Source: an uncultured Sulfurovum sp.
Lineage (GTDB): Bacteria > Campylobacterota > Campylobacteria > Campylobacterales > Sulfurovaceae
Assembly (NCBI GenBank): GCA_902727995.1
Contig: CACVAZ010000117.1
Location: forward strand, 1 to 33,326
Length of the DNA stretch: 33,326 bases
Direction of reading: 5' to 3'
Part shown: piece after piece, positions 25,818-33,326 of the stretch
Layout of the letters: every line of letters starts with the position of its first letter
Numbering within the stretch: position 1 is the stretch's first letter
The notes under the pieces: model-generated
What the model was told of the DNA's origin: nothing
The model's input: only the letters and a program-made list of their open reading frames with translations
Database searches by the model: none
Position numbers and translations under genes: made by a program

Positions 25818-26489
25818 ATGCAAAATGAACATATTGAAATTGTCATCATTGAAGATGAAGAGGATATTTTAGAGCTTCTTGAGTATCATTTACAAAAAGC
25901 AGGTTATGCTACCATAGGGTTTACTTGTACTCAAAATGTTGAACAGTTTCTAGAAGAAGAACACCCTTCTTTGCTCATTGTTGACCGAAATTTACCCAAG
26001 GTGGAAGGTTCAAAGTTTATTGCCAAGATGAGAGAAAAAGGGCATGATATCCCAGTTATTTTTTTAACAGCAAAAGATACTGAGCGAGATGTGGATGATG
26101 GATTTATTCGTGGAGGAGATGATTATATCACTAAGCCATTTAGAATGAATGAAGTATTACATCGTATTAAAGCGATTTTAAAACGTGTTGGTGTGATAGA
26201 GCAAAATAGACTAAAGCATCGAGATTTATTATTAGATTTAGAAAAACAAGTGGTATTGATTGATGAAAGGGTAATTAAATTAACTAAAATGGAATTTAGA
26301 CTCTTACATATTTTTATCAAGAATGCTCATAAGCCTTTACAACGTGAATTTTTACTTGAAGAAGTTTCTGGGGATTCACAAGGCAAAACTATTAATGTAG
26401 CAATTAATCGTTTAAAAAATAAAATTGATCCTGATGGAAGTAAAGAGTATATTATTTCTATTTGGGGAGTAGGTTATAAATTGGCTTAA
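25818..26489 (+). CDS. OmpR/PhoB-family response regulator (no kinase next to it)
   Basis: The 223-residue regulator has an N-terminal receiver domain with acidic pocket Glu12-Asp13, phospho-acceptor Asp56 (LLIVDRNLP), the switch Thr in FLTAKD and the conserved Lys in ITKPF. A C-terminal winged helix (about 128-223) has KLTKMEFRLLHIFI and KTINVAINRLKNKIDPDG followed by WGVGYKL. All phosphorylation residues are present, so it is not an atypical orphan of the CosR/HsrA kind. No histidine kinase lies nearby. It is directly followed by a Pit phosphate transporter with a phased repeat between, so a phosphate-responsive PhoB-like role is a reasonable inference, not proven. Confidence 0.9.
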   Translation: MQNEHIEIVIIEDEEDILELLEYHLQKAGYATIGFTCTQNVEQFLEEEHPSLLIVDRNLPKVEGSKFIAKMREKGHDIPVIFLTAKDTERDVDDGFIRGGDDYITKPFRMNEVLHRIKAILKRVGVIEQNRLKHRDLLLDLEKQVVLIDERVIKLTKMEFRLLHIFIKNAHKPLQREFLLEEVSGDSQGKTINVAINRLKNKIDPDGSKEYIISIWGVGYKLA

Positions 26490-26503
26490 AAGAGAGTACT
26501 TTT

Positions 26504-26519
26504 GTAACCATTTGGTAAC
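26504..26519 (+). promoter_or_regulatory. Phased GTAAC direct repeat, candidate operator of the Pit gene
   Basis: GTAAC at 26504-26508 recurs at 26515-26519, exactly 11 bases apart, six bases upstream of a TATAAT box. OmpR/PhoB-type regulators bind direct repeats with one-turn spacing at this position. The same stretch also reads as a small palindrome ACCA-TT-TGGT. Confidence 0.55.
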
Positions 26520-26524
26520 ATTTT

Positions 26525-26530
26525 TATAAT
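26525..26530 (+). promoter_or_regulatory. -10 box for the Pit transporter gene
   Basis: TATAAT at 26525-26530, 39 bases before the ATG, directly downstream of the phased repeat that takes the place of a -35 box. Confidence 0.65.
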
Positions 26531-26569
26531 AGAATTTTAAAACTTGAAAATTACAGGGAGATTTATCTT

Positions 26570-28105
26570 ATGAATAACATGATTAAAACATTACTCGGAG
26601 CAGCCTTTGCTATTGCTGTTGCTTTTTACGTAAACTTTGCCTTTGGAGATGTTCCAAATGTTGGTTTCTTAATGATGGCTGCTGTATTTGGTGCGTACAT
26701 GGCAATGAACATTGGAGCAAATGATGTTGCAAATAACGTGGGACCTGCAGTTGGTGCTGGGGCATTAACCATTGGTGGGGCAATTATTATTGCCTCTATT
26801 TTTGAAGCAGCTGGAGCGTTGATTGCTGGTGGTGATGTTGTTAAGACCATTAAAAAAGGGATTATTGACCCCGTTGCATTTGCTGGTGATCCTATGATAT
26901 TTGTTTATGCAATGGCTGCTGCTTTGTTAGCTGCTGCACTTTGGTTGACCTTGGCCACAGTGCTTAAAGCACCTGTTTCTACAACACACTCTATTGTTGG
27001 TGGAGTAATGGGTGCTGGTATTGCTGCTGGTGGTTTTGCCGTTGTTTCATGGGCAACGATGGGTAAAATTGCTGCTTCATGGGTTATTTCTCCTGTGCTT
27101 GGTGGTTTAATTGCTGCTGGTTTTCTTTATATTATTAAATCAGAAATTCTTCATAAAGATAATCGATTAGAATCTGCTAAAAAAATTGTTCCTATCTTGG
27201 TGTCTATTATGGCAATGGCATTTATTACTTACTTGACATTAAAAGGTCTTAAAAAAGTATGGGTAGACATTGTAGATATTCTTCCTTTTTTGCCTGAAAC
27301 AAAAAAACCAACTTTATCTGTAGCTTTGCTATTTGGATTTATTGGTGCAATCATTACTTACTTTATGGTAAAACCACGTGTTTCAGCTAAAGTGGCAACA
27401 TTAGAAAATGATCGTACAGCGATTAATACACTTTTTACTATTCCACTTATTTTTGCTGCAGCGATTCTTTCATTTGCACATGGTGCCAATGATGTTGCAA
27501 ATGCTGTAGGTCCTTTGGCTGCCATTTATGATGCTTTGGCACATACAACTATTTCTGCAAAAGCTTCTATTCCATTATGGGTTATGATAGTTGGTGGTGT
27601 TGGTCTTTCCATTGGTTTGGCACTCTTTGGTCCAAGACTGATTAAAACTGTTGGTACAGAGATTACTGAACTTGATCAAATGAGAGCTTTTTCAATTATG
27701 ATGGCAGCTGCCATTACCGTGGTTATTGCTTCTCAACTTGGTCTACCTGTTTCTTCTACGCACATTGCTGTTGGTGGGGTATTTGGTGTTGGTTTTCTTA
27801 GAGAATGGATGGACAGAAAAGGGAGTGATGAAAAACGCATTGCATTAAATGCTCAGTTGGAAAAAGTAGAAGGTTTTAAAGCCGAGCTTGAAAATGTGGG
27901 AGATGACTACAAAAGAAAATCAGAACTTTTTGAAACGCTTAAATTTGAAAAGAAAAAAACAAAAGTCTTAAAACGTTCACTTAAAGAGACCTATGTTAAA
28001 CGTGGAATGGTTCGAAAAATTGTTGCTGCATGGGTTATCACGGTTCCAGCTGCTGCAATACTTTCAGCAATTATCTTTTATATTATTAAAGGTATTGGGG
28101 CGTAA
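26570..28105 (+). CDS. pit: Inorganic phosphate transporter, PiT family
   Basis: This is a low-affinity phosphate permease of the inner membrane. The 511-residue protein carries the duplicated PiT signature: GANDVANNVGP at about residues 49-59 and GANDVANAVGP at about 305-315. The paired APVSTTHSIVGG and LPVSSTHIAVGG segments sit in the two halves. Ten or so membrane helices are predicted. A charged coiled-coil-like stretch (about 425-480) precedes the last helix and lies outside the core fold, possibly a regulatory arm. A GGGAG ribosome site lies about 10 bases ahead of the ATG. The gene has its own promoter behind a phased repeat and ends at a strong terminator. Substrate identity (phosphate) rests on family signature. 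Confidence 0.93.
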   Translation: MNNMIKTLLGAAFAIAVAFYVNFAFGDVPNVGFLMMAAVFGAYMAMNIGANDVANNVGPAVGAGALTIGGAIIIASIFEAAGALIAGGDVVKTIKKGIIDPVAFAGDPMIFVYAMAAALLAAALWLTLATVLKAPVSTTHSIVGGVMGAGIAAGGFAVVSWATMGKIAASWVISPVLGGLIAAGFLYIIKSEILHKDNRLESAKKIVPILVSIMAMAFITYLTLKGLKKVWVDIVDILPFLPETKKPTLSVALLFGFIGAIITYFMVKPRVSAKVATLENDRTAINTLFTIPLIFAAAILSFAHGANDVANAVGPLAAIYDALAHTTISAKASIPLWVMIVGGVGLSIGLALFGPRLIKTVGTEITELDQMRAFSIMMAAAITVVIASQLGLPVSSTHIAVGGVFGVGFLREWMDRKGSDEKRIALNAQLEKVEGFKAELENVGDDYKRKSELFETLKFEKKKTKVLKRSLKETYVKRGMVRKIVAAWVITVPAAAILSAIIFYIIKGIGA

Positions 28106-28119
28106 TTTTTATTCGTTTT

Positions 28120-28150
28120 GAGCAGAACTTGATTGTTCTGTTCTTTTTTT
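28120..28150 (+). terminator. Rho-independent terminator after the Pit gene
   Basis: A 9-bp stem (28120-28128 with 28135-28143, one G·U pair) closes a TTGATT loop and is followed by seven T. It separates the phosphate gene from the large envelope gene. Confidence 0.88.
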
Positions 28151-28193
28151 AATCTAAACTTTCTTCAATTTTACTAAGACTCAAAGGCTTATC

Positions 28194-31100
28194 ATGTCTA
28201 AAATTTTTCGTACGCTTTTATTTTCTCTTATTTTTTTCACTCATGCACTTTATGCCATAGAAAGTAGTGAACTTCCTAAAACTTTACAAGATTGGACAGC
28301 TTGGATACTAGACAATGAAAAAGAAAAAGATTGCCCTATTGACTTTTCTACCAATGAACACATTTGTACCTACCCTACACAGATAGCAGTGCATGTTCAT
28401 GAACATGGGTTAACTTTTAATATGATGGTGGCTGTGTTTAAAAATCAGCAAAAAATTGAGCTTCCTCATGCTTATCAGAATTGGGTGAAAGAAGTTCACA
28501 TTGATGGTGAAAAGAGAGCTGTGTTGGGTTCTTCTAAAGCAATGGTTTTTTTAGATGAGGGAGAACACAAGATTGAAGGTACTATAGTATGGAAAGAAGC
28601 ACCAAAATATTTACAACTTTCATCAAATATGGCATTGATTACACTTTATAAAGAGGGAAAAAAGATTACTACACCTAAAGTAGATGCACAGTCACGATTA
28701 TGGTTAAGTGATAATGAAGAAGAAAGTAATAAAAAAGGCACCTTATCCGTCTCTATTTATCGGAAACTTATGGATGGGCATCCTATGAAAATGCAAACCA
28801 ATTTGCATTTTAGGGTTTCAGGAAAAATGCGTTCAGTACTTTTAGATGGCATTGTCTTAGAGGGGTTTTACCCTTCACGTGTTTTAGGAAACTTAGATGC
28901 TAAGATTAACAAAGATAAAAAGTTAGAAGTGCAAGTCAAAGCAGGGGAATGGGTGCTTAATATTGACTCTTTTTCTCCTACAAATCTTTTAGAATTGCGT
29001 GTGCCAAAACATAGTTTTAAGTATGCCAATCAAGAAACTCTTTCTTTACAAACTGACGCTAGTTATCGTAGCATAGAGATTTTAAATGCTCAGTCGATTG
29101 ATCCTTCTCAAAGTAACCTTCCTAAAGCTTGGAAAAATTTAGCCCTTTACCTTTTAGAAGAAGAAAAAAGTTTAACTATAAAAGAGTTGTACAAAAGTGT
29201 GAAACAGCAAGAGCAAAATGATTTTGTATTAAAACGGGAAGTTTGGTTGGATTATGACGGAAAAGGCTATTCCTTTAAAGACAATATCCAAGCCAATATT
29301 TCCAAGGTAAAACGTTTGGAGAGTTCAGGGGTATTTGATTTGGGCTCAGTTTCCATTAATACTAAACCAATGCTTATTAATACACTTAATAGTAGTGAGA
29401 AAAAAGGGGTAGAGCTAAGAGAAAAAAATATGGACATAGAGGCTTCAAGTCGTTATGAAAATAATAGAGCTTTACTTCCTGTCAATGGTTGGAGTGAAGC
29501 ATTTGATAAAGTGTCTCTTTATTTGAACCTTCCTCCTGGTTGGCGTGTTTTTGCTTCGTTTGGCAGTGACAGTCAAAGTGCAAAATCATGGGTGAAATCA
29601 TGGAATTTAATGGATATTTTCTTAGTATTACTTCTGAGTATTGCTATTTATCAACTTTTTGGATTAAAATGGGCTATTCCTGCAACTTTTTTTCTCTTAA
29701 TACTTTGGCATGAAGCATCTGCTCCGACGATTATTTGGTTATGGATTTTGGCACTAGTGGCACTCATTAGAGTTTTAGGAGAAGGGAAAATGAAAAAGGT
29801 TTTGCAAGTTGTTTTTGCACTCTCTTCGATTGTGGTGATTTTAAATGTATTGCAGTTTTCAGTGTATAAAGTACGAACTACCCTCTACCCTCAATTGGAA
29901 AAAGTACCTTATGTCTCGACTTATGCTTCAGAAAAAGACAATGCACAAAGCAGGGGAAGGATAAGCAAAGAGGTGTACCAACAAGAATCTATGGATCAGA
30001 TGGTAGTGCAAAGTTCAAATTATGCGAAAACAAAAAAGATGATGATTCCCAAAAAGAAACAAATTCTATTACAAAATAAAATTGATCCCAATGCCATTGT
30101 GCAGACAGGAGAGGGGACACCTACATGGAATTGGAGTCATCACTCTTTCTTTTGGCAAAGTACTGTTGGTTTGGAAGACAAGCTAGAGATTTGGTTCATT
30201 ACCCCAACCATGACCAAGGTTTTAAACATATTAAATGTTGTGGGAATGCTCTTTTTATTATGGATGTTTTTACAAGCTTTTTTGAAAAGTTCATTTCAAG
30301 GTTTAAAAGAAAAATTGAGTAAATCACAAGGTCTAAAGGCAATGTTTTTTCTTCCTTTTTTATTGCTTGGAACAGCAGAAGAATTAAAAGCCAATGAGAT
30401 TCCATCGACAGAGCTTTTGCAGCAGCTTAAAGAAAAACTCTTAGAAAAACCTACTTGTTTACCTCATTGTGCGAGTATTGAGCAGATGGAGGTATTGGTT
30501 GAAGAGGAGACACTTTTTATAAATATAAACATCTCTGCTGGGCTGGATGTGGCTGTACCTATTTTAGGAAACCGAAACATTTGGCTTCCTGAAGATGTGA
30601 GTGTAAATGATAGCGATAAGAGTTATTTACAATTGGATAAAGAGGGTGGTTTATGGGTGATGTTACGTAAAGGGATTCATAAAGTATCTTTGCGTGGTAG
30701 CATTAAAGGTTTAAATCAGATTATGCTCATGTCTAAATTACCCATTCATAATTTAGATTTAAAAGAGAGTGCGTTATGGAAGCTTAACAGTGACGATAAG
30801 AGTTATATTGAGCTTGTTAATGTTGATAAAAAATCAAGTGAGTCTAGGGAAAAAACAAAAAGTTCGCTTGAACCTATGGTTGAGGTCACACGAACGTTTT
30901 ACTTTGGTTTACGTTGGTATGTTGAGACCCAAGTGAGATTGTTAAATAAGATTGATAAACCCTATACTTTAAATTATGCTCTACTTGAAAATGAGTCGGT
31001 ACTAAATAAAGAGATAGAGGTGAATGGGAAAGAAGCTATTTTACAGTTGCATAATAATCATCCTGCTTATCAATGGCGTTCCTCTTTGCCCATTAGTTTA

Positions 31101-32237
31101 GCTTTATTGTTAAAAGCTTCAGCTCAAAATTCAGTAATGGAAGAGTGGAAAATGGATATCTCTTCCATGTGGAATATGCATCATGAAGGGGTAGAGAGTG
31201 AAAAACAAGTAGCCCATAGCAATCAGCTCATGCCAACATTTAGACCATGGAAAAATGAAACCTTGAATTTAACGTTGGAAGCCATCAAAGCTGTTAAAGG
31301 AAAAAGTTTAACCATAGAGTCGAGTGATTTAAGCATTGTTCAGTCTCAAAGGTACCGAGATTTAACCCTTAAACTCAGAGTTCAAAGTTCACGAGCTCAG
31401 CAACATACGATTGTTTTAGAGAATGTGAAAGAGCTTAGTTCAGTAAAAATAGATGAACAAGATCATTATCTTAAAATTAAAAATGCTGAACTCTCCATTC
31501 CTTTAAAAGGAAAAGCACAAACAGTGGTGATTAAATGGAAAGAGGAATCAGGAACTCAGAGTATTTATAACTTCTCTAAAATTAATTTAAATAAAGATTC
31601 AGTCAATAGTAATGTTAAGTTACACTTGCCTCAAAACCGTTGGGTACTTTGGACAAATGGACCTCTTTTAGGACCTGCTGTGTTGTTGTGGGGTGTGTTA
31701 TTAAGTGTATTAATCTTTGCTCTTATTTTAGGACGTGTTTCAAATTCACCATTAAAAGTAAGTGATTGGTTACTTTTAGGGGTTGGGGTGAGTACGAGTT
31801 CAGTGATGATTATGATTCCAATTGTGGCTTGGATATTTTTACTACGTTACAAAGAGCAAAAAAAAGAAGCACTACAAGGAGGAATGAGAAACTTTATTCA
31901 AGTACTCATTGGGTTGTTTACCGTGGTAGCATTGGCAACGCTTGTAGGGGCTGTATCGGTAGGGTTGTTAGGTAATCCTGACATGATGATAGAGGGTAAT
32001 AATTCTTATGGACTCAACTTAAATTGGTACTCGGATAGAATAGGTGAAACATTGGCACAGCCAATGGTGGTCTCGGTTTCGATGTGGTATTACCGTGCCT
32101 TAATGCTTCTTTGGGCGATTTGGATTTCTTTCTCATTAATTAACTGGTTGAAATGGGCATGGAAAGTGTTTTCTGCTGGAGATATGTGGGTTAAGAAAGA
32201 GAAAGTAGCGATAAAGGCTAAGAATGAAGAAAAATAA
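28194..32237 (+). CDS. Very large unrecognised envelope protein, apparent tandem duplication
   Basis: I do not recognise this 1347-residue protein. A signal peptide (MSKIFRTLLFSLIFFTHALYA) leads to a helix, a Cys pair (C47, C58) and a long beta-rich region with GEHKIEGTI at 123-131. A membrane bundle follows (about 473-560), then an ~80-residue soluble loop, a WNW motif at 645-647 and a helix at 676-697. A second signal-like hydrophobic stretch (MFFLPFLLLGTA, 717-728) begins the whole order again: a helix, C755/C759, GIHKVSLRGSI at 827-837, a beta-rich region, membrane helices from about 1158, LNW at 1276-1278 and a last helix (about 1292-1320). This suggests fusion of two copies of an ancestral envelope protein. 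The ribosome site AAAGG is at 28183-28187. It overlaps the next gene by 14 bases. Function unknown. Confidence 0.88.
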   Translation: MSKIFRTLLFSLIFFTHALYAIESSELPKTLQDWTAWILDNEKEKDCPIDFSTNEHICTYPTQIAVHVHEHGLTFNMMVAVFKNQQKIELPHAYQNWVKEVHIDGEKRAVLGSSKAMVFLDEGEHKIEGTIVWKEAPKYLQLSSNMALITLYKEGKKITTPKVDAQSRLWLSDNEEESNKKGTLSVSIYRKLMDGHPMKMQTNLHFRVSGKMRSVLLDGIVLEGFYPSRVLGNLDAKINKDKKLEVQVKAGEWVLNIDSFSPTNLLELRVPKHSFKYANQETLSLQTDASYRSIEILNAQSIDPSQSNLPKAWKNLALYLLEEEKSLTIKELYKSVKQQEQNDFVLKREVWLDYDGKGYSFKDNIQANISKVKRLESSGVFDLGSVSINTKPMLINTLNSSEKKGVELREKNMDIEASSRYENNRALLPVNGWSEAFDKVSLYLNLPPGWRVFASFGSDSQSAKSWVKSWNLMDIFLVLLLSIAIYQLFGLKWAIPATFFLLILWHEASAPTIIWLWILALVALIRVLGEGKMKKVLQVVFALSSIVVILNVLQFSVYKVRTTLYPQLEKVPYVSTYASEKDNAQSRGRISKEVYQQESMDQMVVQSSNYAKTKKMMIPKKKQILLQNKIDPNAIVQTGEGTPTWNWSHHSFFWQSTVGLEDKLEIWFITPTMTKVLNILNVVGMLFLLWMFLQAFLKSSFQGLKEKLSKSQGLKAMFFLPFLLLGTAEELKANEIPSTELLQQLKEKLLEKPTCLPHCASIEQMEVLVEEETLFININISAGLDVAVPILGNRNIWLPEDVSVNDSDKSYLQLDKEGGLWVMLRKGIHKVSLRGSIKGLNQIMLMSKLPIHNLDLKESALWKLNSDDKSYIELVNVDKKSSESREKTKSSLEPMVEVTRTFYFGLRWYVETQVRLLNKIDKPYTLNYALLENESVLNKEIEVNGKEAILQLHNNHPAYQWRSSLPISLALLLKASAQNSVMEEWKMDISSMWNMHHEGVESEKQVAHSNQLMPTFRPWKNETLNLTLEAIKAVKGKSLTIESSDLSIVQSQRYRDLTLKLRVQSSRAQQHTIVLENVKELSSVKIDEQDHYLKIKNAELSIPLKGKAQTVVIKWKEESGTQSIYNFSKINLNKDSVNSNVKLHLPQNRWVLWTNGPLLGPAVLLWGVLLSVLIFALILGRVSNSPLKVSDWLLLGVGVSTSSVMIMIPIVAWIFLLRYKEQKKEALQGGMRNFIQVLIGLFTVVALATLVGAVSVGLLGNPDMMIEGNNSYGLNLNWYSDRIGETLAQPMVVSVSMWYYRALMLLWAIWISFSLINWLKWAWKVFSAGDMWVKKEKVAIKAKNEEK

Positions 32238-32631
32238 TATTTTAAGTTTGATATTTTGGGTATTTTTATTGAGTGCTTGTAGTAAAACAGTCAATGCATG
32301 GAAAGATAATCCTAATAAGGAGTATTTAGAAGTTTATGGAAAAGAAGATTTACCATTGAAGTTAGGAGAAAAAGGAGTAGATTATCGATGTGTTGATTTA
32401 GTTTATTCTTCTTCAGGGCATACTAAAAAATGTTATGTGTTAAAAAACTCAGCAGAAAAAATTGATAGTTGGTCATCTAGGCTTTATCAAACGTCAAAAG
32501 GTGTTTTGATGGATACTGGTGAAAATATATTAGTTTTTGGAGCATTAACATTATGTGCTATGGGAGCTGCTTGTACGAATTTTGATGTTAGTAAAGATAA
32601 GAGTTTATTTGAAACAATATATGGAGATTAA
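32224..32631 (+). CDS. Small hypothetical lipoprotein
   Basis: The 135-residue protein has a lipoprotein signal (MKKNNILSLIFWVFLLSAC) with the lipobox LSAC and Cys19 as the lipid site. The mature part has a Cys pair in YRCVDLVYSSSGHTKKCYVL that could form a disulfide. A second, weakly hydrophobic Gly/Ala/Cys stretch (NILVFGALTLCAMGAAC) lies near residues 100-117. No family is recognised. The start overlaps the large envelope gene by 14 bases and the stop abuts the next ATG, so it probably works with both neighbours. Confidence 0.78.
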   Translation: MKKNNILSLIFWVFLLSACSKTVNAWKDNPNKEYLEVYGKEDLPLKLGEKGVDYRCVDLVYSSSGHTKKCYVLKNSAEKIDSWSSRLYQTSKGVLMDTGENILVFGALTLCAMGAACTNFDVSKDKSLFETIYGD

Positions 32632-32940
32632 ATGCAAGACTTTCTAAACTTCAAAACATTTATAAGTCCTATGGCACTTATAGTCTTTTATTATCTAGGG
32701 GCAATTGTTATGCCCCTTTTTATTTGGTTCTTTTCACGTTGGATTATGAAAAAAATTAGCATGATGGAACAAAGTTATCAAGTAGCTAAAAATATGGCAT
32801 GGGGAACATTAAGCTTTAAACAGAAGATACTTTTTATGGTTTTATTTATAATAATGTTTCTGTTCATGCAACTTCTTTGGCGAATGATGTTTGAATTTTT
32901 GATTGCTTATATGCAGATTAGAGAAGCTTTATATACTTAA
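32632..32940 (+). CDS. Small two-helix membrane protein, DUF4282-like
   Basis: The 102-residue protein has two strong membrane segments (about residues 12-36 and 66-88). It opens with FLNFKTFISPMALIVFYYLGAI and closes with WRMMFEFLIAYMQIREAL. That order (a short FxxFxTP-type start, helix, linker, helix, then R/W-xxxExLI) resembles DUF4282 proteins. I would call it DUF4282-like, not certain. It starts on the base after the lipoprotein stop, the third member of a gapless cluster, and ends 18 bases from the convergent pyrD. Function unknown. Confidence 0.75.
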   Translation: MQDFLNFKTFISPMALIVFYYLGAIVMPLFIWFFSRWIMKKISMMEQSYQVAKNMAWGTLSFKQKILFMVLFIIMFLFMQLLWRMMFEFLIAYMQIREALYT

Positions 32941-32958
32941 CTTTGATGATGGAACTGA

Positions 32959-33326
32959 CTATTTAAAGTCAGCTCCAATAGCCTCTGAAATATTTGCATA
33001 CCCATCTGCTTTAAGCAACTCTATTAACCCCTCATTTATCTCTTTTATCATAACTGGACCATTATAAATAAGCATTGAATAGACTTGAACAAAGGTTGCT
33101 CCAGCTTTGATTCTTCGGTAGGCATCTTCAGCTGTTTCAATTCCACCAACAGAAATGAGAATGGTTTTGTCATGAAGTTCTTTTCCAATGGCTTTAAAGA
33201 GTTCATAGGATTTTTCACGGACTAAAGCTCCTGAAATACCACCAAAGTCTTTGGCATGTTTTGTTACAGAATAGTCGATGGTAGTGTTGGTTGCAATGAT
33301 TCCTGAGGCTCCTGCATTGACAGCTG
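32959..33326 (-). CDS. pyrD: Dihydroorotate dehydrogenase, class 2 (3' part; 5' end outside window)
   Basis: The frame is open through the right edge of the window, and its stop (TAG) is at 32961-32959. The visible C-terminal ~121 residues include GIIATNTTIDYS, the FMN-site GGISGALVREKS and ISVGGIETAEDAYRRI. The end has GATFVQVYSMLIYNGP, all typical of the membrane-associated, quinone-linked class 2 enzyme that makes orotate in pyrimidine synthesis. The N-terminal half is not seen. It converges on the small membrane protein gene and leaves no room for a long terminator. Confidence 0.93.
   Translation of the reverse strand, partial: AVNAGASGIIATNTTIDYSVTKHAKDFGGISGALVREKSYELFKAIGKELHDKTILISVGGIETAEDAYRRIKAGATFVQVYSMLIYNGPVMIKEINEGLIELLKADGYANISEAIGADFK

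Noticed and set aside
26487-26503. AAAAG…CTTTT hairpin after the response-regulator stop
   Set aside because: A five-pair A·T-rich stem with little stability; likely chance and overlapping the Pit upstream region.
32956-32971. TGACT…AGTCA inverted repeat at the pyrD stop
   Set aside because: The stem is only five A+T-rich pairs and has no T-run; too weak to call a terminator.
1-33326. Mobile element, prophage, CRISPR array or defence island
   Set aside because: No transposase, integrase, terminal repeats, spaced direct-repeat array or nuclease/helicase set was seen on either strand.

Overview
The window is a dense, A+T-rich stretch of bacterial chromosome with about 35 protein genes, one tRNA gene and no mobile element, integrase, CRISPR array or prophage signal. 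Several gene orders match those I know from Campylobacter jejuni and relatives: pseudouridine synthase–flpA–trmB–ftsE–ftsX–envC-like, lptA–engB–(mreD-like)–mrdA, ilvB–ilvH–lpxD, and ubiX–coaD–tmk. Promoters consist of a TATAAT-type -10 box behind T-rich DNA with little sign of a -35 box. I therefore place the organism in the Campylobacterota (Epsilonproteobacteria), possibly near Sulfurimonas or Sulfurovum. The genus cannot be settled from the sequence alone.

Layout. (1) Positions 1-6110, plus strand: the end of a probable outer-membrane beta-barrel gene, then rluD, an FlpA-like fibronectin-III lipoprotein, trmB, ftsE, ftsX and an EnvC-like LytM protein lacking zinc ligands. (2) 6124-8293, minus strand: psd, a HAD phosphatase and a DUF445 membrane protein, coupled by 1-nt overlaps. 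(3) 8397-15551, plus strand: lptA, engB, an ArgA-like acetyltransferase, an mreD-like membrane gene and mrdA (PBP2), then a separate ilvB-ilvH-lpxD unit. (4) 15554-17027: a minus-strand TlpA-like thioredoxin diverging from DUF1653, DUF2237 and an orphan small gene. (5) 17019-19119, minus strand: ubiX-coaD-tmk, tRNA-Leu(CAA) and HU. (6) 19281-28105, plus strand: ftsK, acnB, a DUF4153-like membrane protein, an orphan OmpR-type response regulator and a Pit phosphate transporter. (7) 28194-32940, plus strand: a very large unrecognised envelope protein followed without gaps by a small lipoprotein and a two-helix membrane protein. (8) The 3' end of pyrD on the minus strand closes the window.

Most of the window is core cell-envelope, division and housekeeping biology: FtsEX-EnvC and FtsK in division, PBP2 and its neighbour in elongation, LptA and LpxD in LPS, Psd in phospholipid synthesis. 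The least explained part is 28194-32940. The 1347-residue protein there looks like a head-to-tail duplication and fusion of a single ancestral envelope protein. Each half has a signal-like hydrophobic start, a short helix with a Cys pair, a beta-rich periplasmic region and a membrane bundle. Together with the lipoprotein and the small membrane protein it looks like one undescribed envelope unit. A second point of interest is an 11-bp-phased GTAAC direct repeat just ahead of the -10 box of the phosphate transporter gene and directly after the response-regulator gene, which suggests a local regulatory circuit. No gene-free stretch exceeds 300 bases; the largest gap (21684-21924) holds the acnB promoter region.
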